From Kaistia soli DSM 19436 (GTDB lineage Bacteria > Pseudomonadota > Alphaproteobacteria > Rhizobiales > Kaistiaceae): a stretch of DNA of 64,000 nucleotides. The number at the start of each line of letters is the position of its first letter. Position 1 is the first letter of the stretch. The DNA lies in NCBI RefSeq assembly GCF_900129325.1, contig NZ_FQUP01000006.1, forward strand, positions 159,744 through 223,743, read 5' to 3'. The notes under the pieces are model-generated. The model was given only the letters and a program-made list of their open reading frames with translations, ran no database searches and was not told the DNA's origin. Made by a program: the position numbers and the translations under genes. Positions 52,762-60,591 of the stretch are shown here, piece after piece.

Positions 52762-53685
52762 TCAGGCTGCCGCGACGGCATGGCGGGCGTTGATCCGCGC
52801 CGCGAGGGCGCGGGCCCGTTCGAGCGAGTCGGCCCGCTCGGCCGAGAAGCGCTCGCCGATCTCCATGATGAGCGCTGTGCCGGGCAGGACATCGATCTCG
52901 TTGAACAGTGCTTCGAAGGGCAGATCGCCCCAGCCGAGCGGGAGATGCAGATCTCCGATGCCGAGCGCGATCGCCTCGCTCGTGTAATAGAATTTCGACA
53001 TCGTGTAGGGCCGACCAAAGCTGTCATGCAGGTGCAAATGGCCGGCAACCGGCGCGAAGGCCTTGATTTCGTGCACGAAATCCGCGCCCGTGCGCGTCGC
53101 CTCGATATAGGCATGGCTGAAATCAATGAGGCCGACGAGATGCGGGCTGCCAACTGAATGCACCGTCGCGGCGACCTCTGACGGCAGCTGGCGGTATTCG
53201 CTGTTGTCGACGGCGAAGATGTTTTCGAGCGCGATGCGAATGCCGTGGCGGCCCGCTAAGGCGGCCATCTCGGCCAGCGCCGCGCGCTCGACGCGATCAT
53301 AATGGGTCAGTAGCGGGCGCGAACCGATCGGCGCATGGCCGGAATGATGTACCAGCGTGTCGGCACCGATGCGGTCGCACAGCTCGATCATCGCCCCGAC
53401 CGCCGCCTTCTGATAGGCAAGATGCGCCTCGTCCATGAAGTTGGAGACGATGAGGCCGTGCACCGTATAGCGAATGTCGAACTTGGCGCAGATCTCGGCG
53501 AAGTGCCGGGCACGGCCCTCGATGACGCGGCCGCCGGAAATCAGATCCTCGCCGAACAGCCCGAGTTCGACGACGTCGGCGCCGAGATCGACGATCTCTG
53601 CGATGGACGCTTCGAGAGAAGCGAGGTCGCCCTTATGAGGCGAGGTTGAAAAGCCAACATGCGAAATCGGCAGCGTCGCGGTCAT
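52762..53685 (-). CDS. Sugar phosphate isomerase/epimerase-like TIM-barrel protein
   Basis: A xylose-isomerase-like (AP endonuclease 2 superfamily) TIM barrel of 307 residues. Metal-ligand candidates are in LVHHSGHAPIG, RIALENIFAVD (Glu), LIDFSHAYIEATR, HLHLHDSFGRP and LIMEIGERFSAERA (Glu). The start at 53685 (MTATLPISHVGF) gives the family length. It follows the ATPase gene by 68 bases and precedes the EEP gene directly, so it probably acts on the imported compound or its hydrolysis product. The substrate is unknown. Confidence 0.85.
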   Translation of the reverse strand: MTATLPISHVGFSTSPHKGDLASLEASIAEIVDLGADVVELGLFGEDLISGGRVIEGRARHFAEICAKFDIRYTVHGLIVSNFMDEAHLAYQKAAVGAMIELCDRIGADTLVHHSGHAPIGSRPLLTHYDRVERAALAEMAALAGRHGIRIALENIFAVDNSEYRQLPSEVAATVHSVGSPHLVGLIDFSHAYIEATRTGADFVHEIKAFAPVAGHLHLHDSFGRPYTMSKFYYTSEAIALGIGDLHLPLGWGDLPFEALFNEIDVLPGTALIMEIGERFSAERADSLERARALAARINARHAVAAA

Positions 53686-53753
53686 TGTCTGGCTCCTGTC
53701 TGGCCGGAACACCGGCGCGGGGTGCAAGAAACGAGGTTCAACCAACAGCGAAA

Positions 53754-54860
53754 CTAAGCCGAATCCGCGCGCGCCTCGGCGGGCGCAGCGTCAATCCTGA
53801 GGCCTGTCTCGGACGAAAAGAGATGGATGTCAGCCGGATCGATGGCGATGCCGACCGCCGCTCCGGCGGCCAGCGCGACGGGCTCGGTCACGGCGACGGC
53901 AAAGGAGAGGCCATCGAAATCGGTGTGGACGACACGACCGGCGCCGAGCTCCTCAATGAAATCGACCGTCGCCGGCAAGCTGCCGGGCGTACCGGCCTCG
54001 ACCAGACGGGCGGCTTCGGCGCGGACGCCGAGCGTCACCTTGTGGCCGACGAGGCGGTTTTCCACGGCGGCGGGGACCTCGATACGGCGCTCGCCATCGT
54101 AGACGAAGACACCGTGCCGATCGATCGCGCCTTCCAGAAGGTTCATGGCCGGCGAGCCAACGAAGCTCGCGACGAAGCGGCTGGCGGGACGATTATAGAC
54201 ATCGGCGGGCGCGCCGACCTGCTCGACGCGGCCGGCATTCATCACCACAAGCCTGTCGCCCAAGGTCATCGCCTCGACCTGGTCATGCGTCACAAAAATC
54301 GACGTGGCACCCAGGCGGCGGTGCAACCGGCGGATTTCGGCGCGCATCGCAACGCGCAGCTTGGCATCGAGATTTGAGAGCGGCTCGTCGAACAGGAACA
54401 CTTTCGGCTCGCGCACGATGGCGCGCGCCATGGCGACACGCTGGCGCTGACCGCCGGAAAGCGCCATCGGCCGACGATCAAGGAAAGATTCGAGCGCGAC
54501 GATCTTCGCCGTCGCCTCGACGCGGCGCCGCCGCTCCGCCTTTGGCACGCCGGCGACCTTCAGCGCATAGCCGATATTGTCGGCGACGGTCATGTGCGGA
54601 TAGAGCGCGTAGTTCTGGAACACCATGGCGCAGCCGCGCTCGCGCGGCTCCAGCTGGTTGACCACGATCCCGTCGATGGCGATCTCGCCGGACGAGATCT
54701 CCTCAAGGCCGGCGATCATCCTCAGAAGCGTCGACTTTCCGCATCCCGAAGGCCCGAGAATGACGATGAACTCGCCCGAAGCGATATCGAGATCGACGCC
54801 ATGGACGACGGCATTCTTCTGATAGGCCTTCCTGACGCCGCGGATTCCGATCGAGGCCAT
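53754..54860 (-). CDS. ugpC: sn-Glycerol-3-phosphate-type ABC transporter ATP-binding protein
   Basis: A 368-residue CUT1 ATPase: Walker [10 protein letters not shown] at 36-44, Q-loop [12 protein letters not shown], signature [36 protein letters not shown], and a C-terminal TOBE domain (about 235-365). The neighbours are UgpA-, UgpE- and UgpB-like, so UgpC is the best name, although the ATPase alone does not define substrate. It lies 12 bases after the second permease gene. Confidence 0.88.
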   Translation of the reverse strand: MASIGIRGVRKAYQKNAVVHGVDLDIASGEFIVILGPSGCGKSTLLRMIAGLEEISSGEIAIDGIVVNQLEPRERGCAMVFQNYALYPHMTVADNIGYALKVAGVPKAERRRRVEATAKIVALESFLDRRPMALSGGQRQRVAMARAIVREPKVFLFDEPLSNLDAKLRVAMRAEIRRLHRRLGATSIFVTHDQVEAMTLGDRLVVMNAGRVEQVGAPADVYNRPASRFVASFVGSPAMNLLEGAIDRHGVFVYDGERRIEVPAAVENRLVGHKVTLGVRAEAARLVEAGTPGSLPATVDFIEELGAGRVVHTDFDGLSFAVAVTEPVALAAGAAVGIAIDPADIHLFSSETGLRIDAAPAEARADSA

Positions 54861-54872
54861 GTCCGCTTCCTT

Positions 54873-55787
54873 TTACTTTTCGGTGGAGATCAGGCCGCGC
54901 ACGAACCAGCGCTGCATCAGGATGACGACGACCAGCGGCGGCGCCATGATGATCAGCGTGCCGGCCATCGCCACGTTCCAGTCGGGCAGGCCGAATTCGG
55001 AGGGGATCAGCAGCTTGAGCTGCGTGACCGCGATGCCGAATTTCGGATCGGTGGTGACGAGCAACGGCCAGAGATACTGGTTCCACGCCCAGACGAACAT
55101 AATGGTGAATAGGGCGATCATGTTGGGCCGTGAGAGCGGCAGCAGCATGTCGAAGAAGAACCGCACCGGACCCGAGCCGTCCATCTTGGCGGCCTCGGCA
55201 AGTTCATCCGGAATGGTCAGGAAGAACTGCCGATAGAGGAACGTTCCTGTCGCCGTCGCCACCAGCGGCAGGACCAGGCCGGGATAGGAATTGAGCAGCC
55301 CCCATTGCAGTGTCACCTGGAGGCCAGAGACCGTGCGGACCAGCCAGGTGATGCCCGTCAGGTCAAGGATCGCCTGGAATGGGGCGAGCGCATTGGCTGC
55401 TACCGCATAGGTCGGAACGATGCGCACCTCAAGCGGCAGCATCAATGTGATGAAGATCGCCCAGAACAGCAACGAGCGGCCGGGAAAGCGGAAATAGACG
55501 ATCGAAAAGGCCGCCATCGCCGAGAGGATCACCTTGCCGGCGGCGACCGACGTCGCGAACAGGATCGAGTTGAACAGCTTGCTGCCAAGATCGGCGCGGA
55601 CCCAGGCTTCATGCAGATTGGCCATGAGGTCATGACCGGGCATCAGCGGCATCGGCACGATGTTGACGGTGCGGATGTCGTGCGTCGCCGCGATGATGAC
55701 GATCGCGAAGGGTAGCAAGGCGACGAGCAGACCGATCAGCAGAATTGCCTGGCAGATCGCGTCGAAAAGAGGTGTGCGTTCGACCAT
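54873..55787 (-). CDS. ugpE: sn-Glycerol-3-phosphate-type ABC permease UgpE-like
   Basis: A 304-residue permease with six helices (TM1 AICQAILLIGLLVALLPFAI). The EAA loop reads ELAEAAKMDGSGPVRFFFDM followed by LLPLSRPNMIALFTIMFVWAWNQYLWPLL. Between TM1 and TM2 lies an MPGHDLMANLHEAW periplasmic segment of the UgpE kind. It follows the first permease by 9 bases. The order binding protein, permease, permease, ATPase is that of ugpBAEC. Confidence 0.88.
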   Translation of the reverse strand: MVERTPLFDAICQAILLIGLLVALLPFAIVIIAATHDIRTVNIVPMPLMPGHDLMANLHEAWVRADLGSKLFNSILFATSVAAGKVILSAMAAFSIVYFRFPGRSLLFWAIFITLMLPLEVRIVPTYAVAANALAPFQAILDLTGITWLVRTVSGLQVTLQWGLLNSYPGLVLPLVATATGTFLYRQFFLTIPDELAEAAKMDGSGPVRFFFDMLLPLSRPNMIALFTIMFVWAWNQYLWPLLVTTDPKFGIAVTQLKLLIPSEFGLPDWNVAMAGTLIIMAPPLVVVILMQRWFVRGLISTEK

Positions 55788-55796
55788 GACCCGCTC

Positions 55797-56681
55797 CTAT
55801 TTGTAGTGCACGCGCCGCTCGATGAAGCGGAACTGCACGATGGTGAGCAGGACGACGAGGCCCATCAGGATGATCGACTGGGCGGCAGCGCCGGAATAGT
55901 CGAGGCCTTTGAAGCCGTCGAAATAGATCTTGTAGACCATGAGCTCGGTGGCCCGGGCCGGACCGCCCTGGGTCATGATGTCGACGATGCCGAAACTGTC
56001 TTGGAAGCTCTCGGTGATGTTGATCACGAGCAGGAAGAACAGCGTCGGCGTCAGCAAGGGCAGCTGGATGTCGGCGACGCGGCGCGCCGGACCGGCGCCA
56101 TCCATCGCCGCCGCTTCGATCAGCGAGCGCGGGATGGCAGCGAGCGCGGACAGGAAGAAGATGAAGTTGTAGCCGATATATTTCCACGAGAAGGCGATGA
56201 TCACAGCGATCATCGCGTCTTTGCCGTCGAGAGCCGGATTCCAGATATTTGGCCAGACCGAGTTGAGCACCGACAAAAGGCCGGCTTCGGGCGCCAGGAT
56301 GAAGCGGAAAGCAAGGCCGAGCGCCGGCGCCGCGATCGCATAGGGCCAGACGAAGATCGAGCGATAGGCGCGGTGGAACCGAAGCTCCCGGTCGGTGAAG
56401 AGCGCCAGCACCAGCGCAACGCCCATGGCGATCGCGGTCGAGGCGAGACCGAAGACGAGGCTTCTTGTGATCGAGTTCCAGTAGACGGGATCAGAGAGGA
56501 GCTGCTGGAAATTCTGCAATCCGACCCATTGATTTCCGCCACCCCAGGGCTGCTCGAGCGTGAAGGCCCAATAGAGAGCCTGGCCGCTCGGCCAGTAGAA
56601 GAAGACGAAGATCAGCAGCAGCATCGGCGCAATGAAGATGAGGCCGATCGTCGTCGAGGAGAAGGTAGCGCGCTTTTCCAT
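55797..56681 (-). CDS. ugpA: sn-Glycerol-3-phosphate-type ABC permease UgpA-like
   Basis: A 294-residue permease with TM1 GLIFIAPMLLLIFVFFYWPS, the UgpA-type segment SGQALYWAFTLEQPWGG followed by NQWVGLQNFQQLLSDPVYW, and the EAA motif LIEAAAMDGAGPARRVADI. C-terminal helices include IILMGLVVLLTIVQFRFIERR. It lies 77 bases after the binding-protein gene; a hairpin fills part of that gap. It forms the heterodimeric channel with the UgpE-like protein. Confidence 0.9.
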   Translation of the reverse strand: MEKRATFSSTTIGLIFIAPMLLLIFVFFYWPSGQALYWAFTLEQPWGGGNQWVGLQNFQQLLSDPVYWNSITRSLVFGLASTAIAMGVALVLALFTDRELRFHRAYRSIFVWPYAIAAPALGLAFRFILAPEAGLLSVLNSVWPNIWNPALDGKDAMIAVIIAFSWKYIGYNFIFFLSALAAIPRSLIEAAAMDGAGPARRVADIQLPLLTPTLFFLLVINITESFQDSFGIVDIMTQGGPARATELMVYKIYFDGFKGLDYSGAAAQSIILMGLVVLLTIVQFRFIERRVHYK

Positions 56682-56714
56682 GGGATCCGTATTGCCGTCC
56701 GCTCTTGGCCGGAA

Positions 56715-56740
56715 GCCCTCCCCCGCGGACGGGAGAGGGC
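56715..56740 (-). terminator. Hairpin after the ugpB-like gene
   Basis: GCCCTCTCCC (minus strand 56740-56731) pairs with GGGGGAGGGC (56724-56715) with one mismatch and a 6-base loop, 18 bases after the stop codon. No T-run. This is the third binding-protein gene in the window with a stem-loop at this place. Confidence 0.5.
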
Positions 56741-56758
56741 GAAGAGACGCGAGAAGGC

Positions 56759-58108
56759 CTAGGGCAGTTGCTTGCCCTTATAGGTCTGCTCGAAACGGCG
56801 CAGGATCTGGTTGCCACGCGCCGCCGCATCGTCGAGCGATGCCTGGACGTCGGCATTGTTGATGAAGATCGCCTGCAGGCCGTTGGCCATTTCCTGGCGG
56901 ATCTGCAGCAGCCCGCCAAGACGAATGCCGGGCAGCGAGTCGGCCGTTGCTGGCGAGGCGGTCAGGCTCTTGATCGCGAGTTCGCGGCCGGCATAGGGCG
57001 CCTTGTCATAAAAGCCCTGCTTCACGAGATAGTCGTAGCCGGAATTGCGCACCGGGATGTAGCCGGTGACCGTCGACCAGGTCAGCGCCTCTTCCGGCTT
57101 GGCGATGAAGTTGAAGAAGGCCGCGGCACCCTTGTATTCGGCATCCGACTTGCCGGCGAGGACCCAGAGCGAGGCGCCGCCGACGAAGGAGTGCTTGCGC
57201 TCGGTGCCGGCATAAACCGGCAGCATCGCGACGTCCCAGTTCATGCCGGGCTTCGCGGTGCGGCCGATATTGCCGTGGTCGCCGACCGAAGTCAGGATCA
57301 CCTGGCAATCGCCAGCGGCGAAGGCCTCGACGAAGGTCTGTCCGGTCTCCTTCGACTTCAGCACAGCTTCCCCGTTGTCGTACCAGCTCTTCAGGTTCTT
57401 GACGTACTGGACCCACTTGCCCTTGTTGAAGATCAACTCGGCGTCGAGGCCGTCATAGCCGTTGCGCTTGGTGGCGATCGGCTCGCCATGCACGGCCATG
57501 AACTGCTCGCCATACTGCCAGATCTCGTCGCGCGAGATATTGAAGCCGAGCGGGCAGGCGTAGCCGGCGGCCTTCAGGGCCTTGAAATCTTCGGCTGCCT
57601 CTTCCCAAGTCGCCGGCGCGTGATCCTTGCCGATCTTGGCGAAGGCGTCCTTGTTCCAGTAGAGCAGCGGCGTCGATGAATTGAAGGGGAACGAGTACAT
57701 GTCGCCCTTCGAGGTCGCGTAATAGGAACGAATGCCGGAGAAGTAATCGTCCCAGTCGACCGCATAGCCCATGTCGGCCATCAGCTTCTTCGCCGGGTAG
57801 AAGGCGCCAGAGAGCATGATGTCGAGCGTGCCGGCGTCCGAGACCTGGGCGATCGTCGGCTGCTTGCCGGCGCGGAAGGCGGCAATGGTGTTCTGCAGCG
57901 AGGCGTCATAAGAGCCCTGCGACGTGCAGACGACCTCATAGTCTGACTGCGACTGGTTGAACCGGTCGCACTGCTCCTGGACCCGCTTGGCAATATCGCC
58001 GGTGTTGCCGAACCAGAAATCGATCTTGGTCTTGTCGGCCATGGCGGGTCCGGCCAGCATGGCGGCGATCGCGAACATGCCGGCGGCGCCGAGGAATTTG
58101 GCGTGCAT
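56759..58108 (-). CDS. ugpB: sn-Glycerol-3-phosphate ABC transporter substrate-binding protein UgpB-like
   Basis: A 449-residue periplasmic binding protein with signal peptide MHAKFLGAAGMFAIAAMLAG (cleavage after AMA, about 24). Strong UgpB features include KIDFWFGNTGDIAKRVQEQC, YEVVCTSQGSYDASLQNTIA, AFRAGKQPTIAQVSDAGTLD, and PFNSSTPLLYWNKDAFAKIG, and VGGASLWVLAGKSDAEYKGA. UgpB binds glycerol-3-phosphate and glycerophosphodiesters, so uptake of phospholipid-derived phosphate esters is the likely role. A weak Pho-box candidate lies about 80 bases upstream. Confidence 0.9.
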   Translation of the reverse strand: MHAKFLGAAGMFAIAAMLAGPAMADKTKIDFWFGNTGDIAKRVQEQCDRFNQSQSDYEVVCTSQGSYDASLQNTIAAFRAGKQPTIAQVSDAGTLDIMLSGAFYPAKKLMADMGYAVDWDDYFSGIRSYYATSKGDMYSFPFNSSTPLLYWNKDAFAKIGKDHAPATWEEAAEDFKALKAAGYACPLGFNISRDEIWQYGEQFMAVHGEPIATKRNGYDGLDAELIFNKGKWVQYVKNLKSWYDNGEAVLKSKETGQTFVEAFAAGDCQVILTSVGDHGNIGRTAKPGMNWDVAMLPVYAGTERKHSFVGGASLWVLAGKSDAEYKGAAAFFNFIAKPEEALTWSTVTGYIPVRNSGYDYLVKQGFYDKAPYAGRELAIKSLTASPATADSLPGIRLGGLLQIRQEMANGLQAIFINNADVQASLDDAAARGNQILRRFEQTYKGKQLP

Positions 58109-58187
58109 GGAAGCCTCACGGGAATGGGGTGGAGCGCCTCCTGCGGCGCGACGGCAACCGGTTAGCCGATCGAGGCGCCCAATAGTA

Positions 58188-58205
58188 ATGAAGTTTCAAT
58201 GACAT
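58188..58205 (-). promoter_or_regulatory. Weak Pho-box candidate upstream of ugpB
   Basis: On the minus strand ATGTCAT (58205-58199), 4 bases, ACTTCAT (58194-58188). It resembles the tandem CTGTCAT repeats bound by PhoB, 6/7 in the first half and 4/7 in the second. The position is right for activating the ugp-like operon; the match is only moderate. Confidence 0.35.
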
Positions 58206-58231
58206 GCCGGCTTATTATTTGCCGGCTTATT
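58205..58231. repeat. Tandem 15-base direct repeat in the ugpB / WYL-regulator divergent region
   Basis: TGCCGGCTTATT occurs at 58205-58216 and again at 58220-58231, a 15-base period, each copy containing the palindrome GCCGGC. It lies next to the Pho-box candidate and about 85 bases before the WYL regulator start. The form suggests an operator bound on one face at about 1.5 helical turns. Confidence 0.5.
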
Positions 58232-58313
58232 TTATCGAATTACTGTGCGCCTCTGCTTCGGCCGGAAGCCGGTGGGCTGAAATGTGCTATGGGACGGTCA
58301 TCAGGAGGCCGGG

Positions 58314-59027
58314 ATGGCGCGCTCGGAACGTTTGCTCGATCTCATTCAGGAATTCAGGCGTCATCGCAGGCCCGTCAGCGGGCAGGCACTCGCCGAGACG
58401 CTGGGCGTCAGCCTCAGGACGGTCTATCGCGATATCGCGACACTCAAGGGCCAGGGCGCCGATATCGAGGGTGAGCCAGGCCTCGGCTATGTTCTGAAGC
58501 CGGGCTTCCTTCTGCCACCGCTGATGTTTGCGGATGAGGAGATCGAAGCCCTGGTTCTCGGCATGCGCTTCGTCGCGATGCGCGCCGACGAACCGTTGCA
58601 GCGCTCGGCGCAGCATGTGCTCGCCAAGATCTCTGGCGTCTTGCCGGAGGAATTGCGGCGCGCGCTCGACAGCTCGACGCTGCTCGTCGCTCCGACCGGA
58701 TCGCCTCGTGACCGGATCGATCTCGCGGCGCTCCGACGCGCCATTCGAGCGGAGCAGCGTCTTGCGCTGGCCTATGCCGATGCCGACGGCACCCTGTCCA
58801 ACCGGACCATCTGGCCCTTCGCGCTCGGCTTCTTCGACAACGTCCGCGTGCTGATCGCCTGGTGCGAGTTGCGCGATGATTTCCGTCATTTTCGCACGGA
58901 CCGTATCGCCGGAGCGACCGAGACGGGCGAGCGCTATCCGCGCCGGCGCGCCGCGCTCATGAAGGACTGGAAGGCCCTGGAGGGGAAGCGCGGCATGCTG
59001 ACAAAAACTGACAGCAGGATGGGCTAG
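58314..59027 (+). CDS. HTH_11/WYL-domain transcriptional regulator (YafY-like)
   Basis: A 237-residue regulator with an N-terminal winged helix (MARSERLLDLIQEFRRHRRP, then VSGQALAETLGVSLRTVYRD) and a central/C-terminal WYL-type domain (LRRAIRAEQRLALAYADADG, NRTIWPFALGFFDNVRVLIA, FRHFRTDRIAGA). WYL domains bind ligands, including nucleic acids. The ATG at 58314 has AGGAGG five bases upstream. The VOC gene 33 bases downstream is a frequent partner of this regulator type and is probably its target or cotranscribed gene. Confidence 0.9.
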   Translation: MARSERLLDLIQEFRRHRRPVSGQALAETLGVSLRTVYRDIATLKGQGADIEGEPGLGYVLKPGFLLPPLMFADEEIEALVLGMRFVAMRADEPLQRSAQHVLAKISGVLPEELRRALDSSTLLVAPTGSPRDRIDLAALRRAIRAEQRLALAYADADGTLSNRTIWPFALGFFDNVRVLIAWCELRDDFRHFRTDRIAGATETGERYPRRRAALMKDWKALEGKRGMLTKTDSRMG

Positions 59028-59059
59028 ATCTCCGTCGTCACCAACGACGGAGACTTCCA

Positions 59060-59422
59060 ATGACCCCGACTTACATCCTGCTCTATGTCGACAAGCCAGA
59101 GGCAAGCGGCACGTTCTACGCCGAACTCTTTGGCCGTAAAGCTGTCGAATCCTCGCCCACCTTCGTTCTGTTCGTCTTCGAAAACGGTCTGAAATTCGGC
59201 CTCTGGTCGAAGCACGGCGTCCAGCCCCCGGCCAGCGGTGCCGCCGGTAGCGCAGAAGTCGCGATCACAGTGGACGCTGACGCGCTCGAAGCGACCTTTC
59301 ACGCCTGGACGGCAAAGGGCATCACCATCGCGCAGCCCGTGACCGAGCTGGATTTTGGGCGCACCTTCGTCGCCCTCGACCCGGACGGACACCGCATCCG
59401 GGTATTCACGCCCGTCGGCTGA
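59060..59422 (+). CDS. VOC-family (glyoxalase-like) protein
   Basis: A 120-residue vicinal-oxygen-chelate fold protein with two beta-alpha-beta-beta-beta modules: YILLYVDKPEASGTFYAELF and VAITVDADALEATFHAWTAK, ending TFVALDPDGHRIRVFTPVG. Enzymatic members use metal ligands; resistance-type members bind hydrophobic drugs. The role is not determined. It follows the WYL regulator closely in the same direction, a common regulator-effector pair. Confidence 0.85.
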   Translation: MTPTYILLYVDKPEASGTFYAELFGRKAVESSPTFVLFVFENGLKFGLWSKHGVQPPASGAAGSAEVAITVDADALEATFHAWTAKGITIAQPVTELDFGRTFVALDPDGHRIRVFTPVG

Positions 59423-59508
59423 ACGGCGGCCTGGATCGTCACGTCGACGCCTGCCCGCTCCGCAACATCGGCGAGTTGGACGAGTTCGTCATAGGGCCAC
59501 TCCCGTCC

Positions 59509-60492
59509 TTACGAAACGAAGCGGCCGCCCAGTTCATCCTCGATGTGAGCTTCGATAATCTCTTCGAACCTTGTCTCGGCGACGAAGCCGAGTTCCGCGG
59601 CGCGGCGGGCATTGAAATTAGTCGGCCAGCCAGCGACGATCCGGCCGATCGTCGGGTCGGGCTCGCGGCGGATGCGCGCGACCACCGCCTCGCCGCCGAT
59701 GCGGCGGAGCGAGGCGATCTCATCGCTGACCGTGCAGGAAAGACCGGGCAGGGAAATCGCGCGGCGCGGGCCGATGCGGTCGCTGTCCAGCGTCGCAGCA
59801 TGTTTCAGGAAGCTGACCGCTGCGCGCGGCGAGGCGAACCAGTGGCGCACATCCTCGGCAACCGGCAGCACCGCTTCGTGTCCGCTGAGCGGCTCGCGAA
59901 TGATATTCGAGAAGAAGCCCGAAGCCGCCTTGTTCGGCTTGCCGGGCCGGACACAGATGGTCGGCAGGCGGATCGCGACACCGTCGAAGAAACCGCGGCG
60001 GGTGTAGTCCGAAAGCAGCAGTTCGCCGATCGCCTTCTGCGTGCCATAGCTCGTCAGCGGCGTCGTGAAATACTCGTCCGGGATCAGATCCGGGAACGGC
60101 GCGCCGAATACGGCAATCGACGAGGTGAACACGATGCGCGGGCGATAGCCGTCGCCGACGAGGCGGATGGCGTCGAAGAGGAAGCGCGTGCCGTCGAGAT
60201 TGATACGATAGCCCTTGTCGAAATCCGCCTCGGCCTCGCCCGAGACGATCGCGGCGAGATGAAAGATGACATCGGGCCGCGATGCGACGACCTGCTCGGC
60301 CGTGCCCGGGAGCGACAGATCAGCGGCGACGCGATCAACGGCGCCCGAGAAGGCCGCGGGCGCGGGAGGCTCGACCACATCGACCAGCGACAGGCGCGTC
60401 AGGGCTTGGTCGCCAAGTCCGCCGTCGGCGATGAGCGCTGTCGTCAGCTTCTGGCCCACCATGCCGGCGGCGCCCAGGATCAGCACATGCAT
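59509..60492 (-). CDS. denD: D-erythronate dehydrogenase-like NAD-dependent epimerase/dehydratase (DenD)
   Basis: An extended SDR of 327 residues: MHVLILGAAGMVGQKL Rossmann motif, FHLAAIVSGEAEADFDKGY, SSIAVFGAPFPD, YGTQKAIGELLLSDY (YxxxK) and IRLPTICVRPGKPNKAASGF. This pattern fits DenD, which oxidises D-erythronate at C2 in four-carbon acid sugar catabolism. The usual DenD partners (OtnK-type kinase, OtnC aldolase, OtnI isomerase) are not adjacent. The name rests on sequence resemblance only; related nucleotide-sugar epimerases are an alternative. Confidence 0.78.
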   Translation of the reverse strand: MHVLILGAAGMVGQKLTTALIADGGLGDQALTRLSLVDVVEPPAPAAFSGAVDRVAADLSLPGTAEQVVASRPDVIFHLAAIVSGEAEADFDKGYRINLDGTRFLFDAIRLVGDGYRPRIVFTSSIAVFGAPFPDLIPDEYFTTPLTSYGTQKAIGELLLSDYTRRGFFDGVAIRLPTICVRPGKPNKAASGFFSNIIREPLSGHEAVLPVAEDVRHWFASPRAAVSFLKHAATLDSDRIGPRRAISLPGLSCTVSDEIASLRRIGGEAVVARIRREPDPTIGRIVAGWPTNFNARRAAELGFVAETRFEEIIEAHIEDELGGRFVS

Positions 60493-60591
60493 CGTCTCGT
60501 CTCCTCCGACCTCTTGTTGTCGTTTGGTTCAATACGAGACTTCGTCGCCGCGCAAGGCTCGTCTCGTCATCATACCAATTGAGCCCGCCAC

